DNA from: Lampris incognitus
Lineage: Eukaryota; Chordata; Actinopteri; Lampriformes; Lampridae
Assembly: GCF_029633865.1 (NCBI RefSeq)
Contig: NC_079221.1
Location: 2,920,437-2,984,436, forward strand
Length of the DNA stretch: 64,000 nucleotides
Direction of reading: 5' to 3'
Part shown: in pieces, positions 61,785-64,000 of the stretch
Layout of the letters: every line of letters starts with the position of its first letter
Position numbering within the stretch: the first letter of the stretch is position 1
The notes under the pieces: model-generated
Told to the model about the DNA's origin: nothing
Seen by the model: the letters and a program-made list of their open reading frames with translations, nothing else
Databases searched by the model: none
Made by a program: the position numbers and the translations under genes

Positions 61785-64000
61785 TTTTGACTTTTAAAAT
61801 AACTTTTATTCACATCACAGTAAAAAACTAACACTCCATTCCCATCAAGTCAACATTAAACAAACCGGTAAGCTGGAAAAACAAAAATACATCATTACTC
61901 AATCAAAATACATACACACGACCATAATGAGTTAGAAATTCAGAACAAGTGACCTATCTTCCCTTAGTGAACATAAAACACGTCGTAACCCCCACAAAGC
62001 CCTGAAAGAGTCCAGATTACTGGTCAGGGTGTAGAGGCCGTGCTCTATCCTCAGACGAGCCACCACCAAACCCTTCATACTCTGCACCACATCAGTCCAG
62101 CCCTGACCTAGCATCTGATTCTTCCTGGTCTTCCACATCGCTAGCTTAGCAGTGCTGAACAGAAAATTGATTAGGACCAGGAGCAGCCTTTTTCTTGCCG
62201 TGTATTTGGGCCCAAAAACAAACATGGGGATGGAGAAACCCTCACCCAAAGCTTCCACCCATTCCTGCAGTACCCTAAATAAGCCCACCAATCGAGGACA
62301 AAAGATCTCTAAGTGCTCTAACATTTCCCTCTAAGTGCAGAAAGGACAGTCCTCCCCAGTGCTTGGATCGAGGTGAGCCCTGTGTCTGTTTGTAGCTATT
62401 GCTCCATGTATCATCCTCCACTGGAGGTCAGCCATCCGTTTCTCAACAGGAGGCTTATGCAGGACCCTCCACCTGCTCTTAGGGGTACAGTCTGAAGCAA
62501 AAACCTCAGTCCACCTCGACTCCCTGACTTCAGCCAGGTTGAGTACCTTCACACAGCTGTAGTAAAGCTGCTTCTTCCCACAAGAGTTAAAACCACCCAG
62601 CACTGGTGTACTCAGGGAAAGAAGCAGTCAGCTCGATCAGGGAGGGAAAAACGTACTTACTGTCATCATCCCATTGGTCAGCAAACGCCCGCAGTGGCCC
62701 AGGCAGGGACTCCCAGACTTCCTCCACAACCCTCTTCCAACACTCTGGAGGACCTGATGTTGATGATGCCACCAAGTGTTTCCACGGATGTTCTTGTAAG
62801 ATGGCCCAGTTTGGTAATGCCAGCCTCAACAAATGCAGTCCGCACCGTTGCAGAGGAGAAGGTGGTATTCGTAAGGAAGTCGTTGTGAACCAGCGGCTCC
62901 TCAAAAAGGCACATTCCTGGTCTAGGGTCTGGAGTTCGTGTGAGCTTCAGCATCTGCCAGGCTTCAACCACAGACGTGTAAAAAGATGTGAGTCCAACTA
63001 GGTCAGCTTCTGTTGATCTCAGTAAAAAAAATCTGCTTATCCAACCCAAGCCGACCAGCCGAGCAGGAGCCAACCAGCAGTGACCGCAGCCATACAGCAG
63101 CCTCTGCACCGTCTGTAGTCTGAAGGTCGCAGTCCTGGACCGAATGTCTATAAGTCCTTGTCCTCCCTCTGCCACAGGGAGATACAGGGCCGATGCCCTC
63201 AGCCAGTGGTGACCAGACCAGAAAAACTTCACCAGGAGCTTCTGCATCTCTTCTGCAAGGTCTGGCAGTGGCACCAAAACAGCGAGTCTGCCAGAGAGAC
63301 GAGGCGACCAGGTTATTAACTATTAGAGCTCTTCCCCTGTAGGACAGCTCCATTTAGACAACCTGGCTTCCACCTTCTCCAGCACTCCCGCCCAGTTCTG
63401 CCTCTGAAAGTCCTCACTTCCCAGACATACTCCTAGAACGTTAATACCTCTTACCCCCCACCTAAGATTCCCAGAAAGACTAGGAGCACTTCTCAAGTCC
63501 CACTGACCCACCAAACAAGCCTCGCTTTTTCCCCAGTTGACTTTGGCTGAAGAAGCCTTTTCATACAAGGCCAGGGCTTTCTTCCAATTCCTGAACATCT
63601 CCCTCTCCCTGGACAAAACCATTAACATCATCAGCGTATGCTGATACAACAACCGAAGGGTGATGAGCTAGCTCCGGCAGAGAGAGACCCCTCAGCCTGC
63701 TCCTCAACCTACATAGGAGAGGCTCAATGGCAATGCTGTAGAGCTGGCCTGAGATGGGGCAGCCGTGCCTAATCCCCCTCCCAACTGGCACAGGGCAGCT
63801 CAACCCTCCCCCCACCTTCACTACACAACACGCACCACTATACAACAGCTTTATCCTGGACAGGAACCCCTCCCCAACACCAAAGGCCTGCAAGGTTTGA
63901 GAAAAGAAAAGTGTGATCTACATGGTCAAAAGCCTTATCTTGGTCAATAGGATTGATCCACACCAATCAATAGTTCAATAAACAATTTCAGTCTGTTAGA
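61785..64000 (-). mobile_element. Tx1-type LINE, 3' part, broken, continues past window end
   Basis: Minus-strand reverse transcriptase and C-terminal region: LYSGACCVVKVGGGLSCPVP, GRGIRHGCPISGQLYSIAIE, VVVSAYADDVNGFVQGEGD, ASSAKVNWGKSEACLVGQW, GRALIVNNLVASSLW, RMADLQWRMIHGAIATNRHR and GEDCPFCT. The 3' UTR holds AATAAAAGTTATTTT and a short A tail at about 61785. The frame is broken several times (for example near 63320, 62690 and 62330). It is antisense in intron 2 of the upp2-like gene. Confidence 0.85.

Overview
The window is vertebrate nuclear DNA, almost certainly from a teleost fish. The evidence is spliced genes whose closest relatives I recognise as vertebrate ACVR1, C7orf57 and UPP2, and fish-style interspersed repeats (tRNA-derived SINEs with GGAT tails; RTE, L2, L1 and Tx1 LINEs; a BEL/Pao fragment; MITEs). 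About 15% of the window is tandem minisatellite. Real coding sequence is only about 3 kb, in short exons. Nearly all long open frames are repeat artefacts or transposon ORFs.

Region by region: 1-8.4 kb is repeats (a TRIM-like element with a tRNA-like terminal repeat, an 11-bp array, SINEs, and a 2.7 kb array of 23/25-bp units). 8.4-22.2 kb (minus strand) is a TGF-beta/BMP type I receptor gene of the ACVR1 (ALK2) type. Its kinase, GS and transmembrane exons can be traced to the stop codon. Its introns carry a SINE and a nearly full-length RTE LINE with a perfect 13-bp target duplication. A possible signal-peptide exon lies near 23.7 kb beside a 200-N gap, and a CpG island at 41.5-42.4 kb with a consensus minus-strand splice donor is the likely promoter and first exon. 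24-41 kb is intronic or intergenic DNA with more arrays, SINEs and an L2-type LINE. 43.6-45.4 kb holds two non-autonomous DNA elements. 45.7-52.1 kb (plus strand) is a homologue of C7orf57, with an RFX X-box-like site just upstream and a GC-AG intron. 53.4-58 kb is an L1-clade LINE interrupted by the 3' end of a BEL/Pao element. 58-61 kb holds two more arrays and a SINE. 61.4 kb begins a uridine phosphorylase gene of the UPP2 type, whose second intron contains a Tx1-type LINE running off the window.

The main discovery candidate is in the receptor gene. The exon encoding the ligand-binding three-finger ectodomain is present three times in tandem (20690-20956, 21222-21494, 21952-22212, minus strand). 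All three copies are open, keep all ten cysteines, and have the same symmetric 1-1 phase and plausible splice sites. Including all of them would give a type I receptor with three ectodomains in series; using one at a time would give a receptor with alternative ligand-binding heads. Both outcomes are in frame. I know of no ACVR1-type receptor described with either arrangement, but I could not search.

The order acvr1 / C7orf57 / upp2 is also informative. As I recall it, human ACVR1 and UPP2 are neighbours on chromosome 2, while C7orf57 neighbours UPP1 on chromosome 7. The window therefore joins the two human arrangements and may preserve an older linkage.
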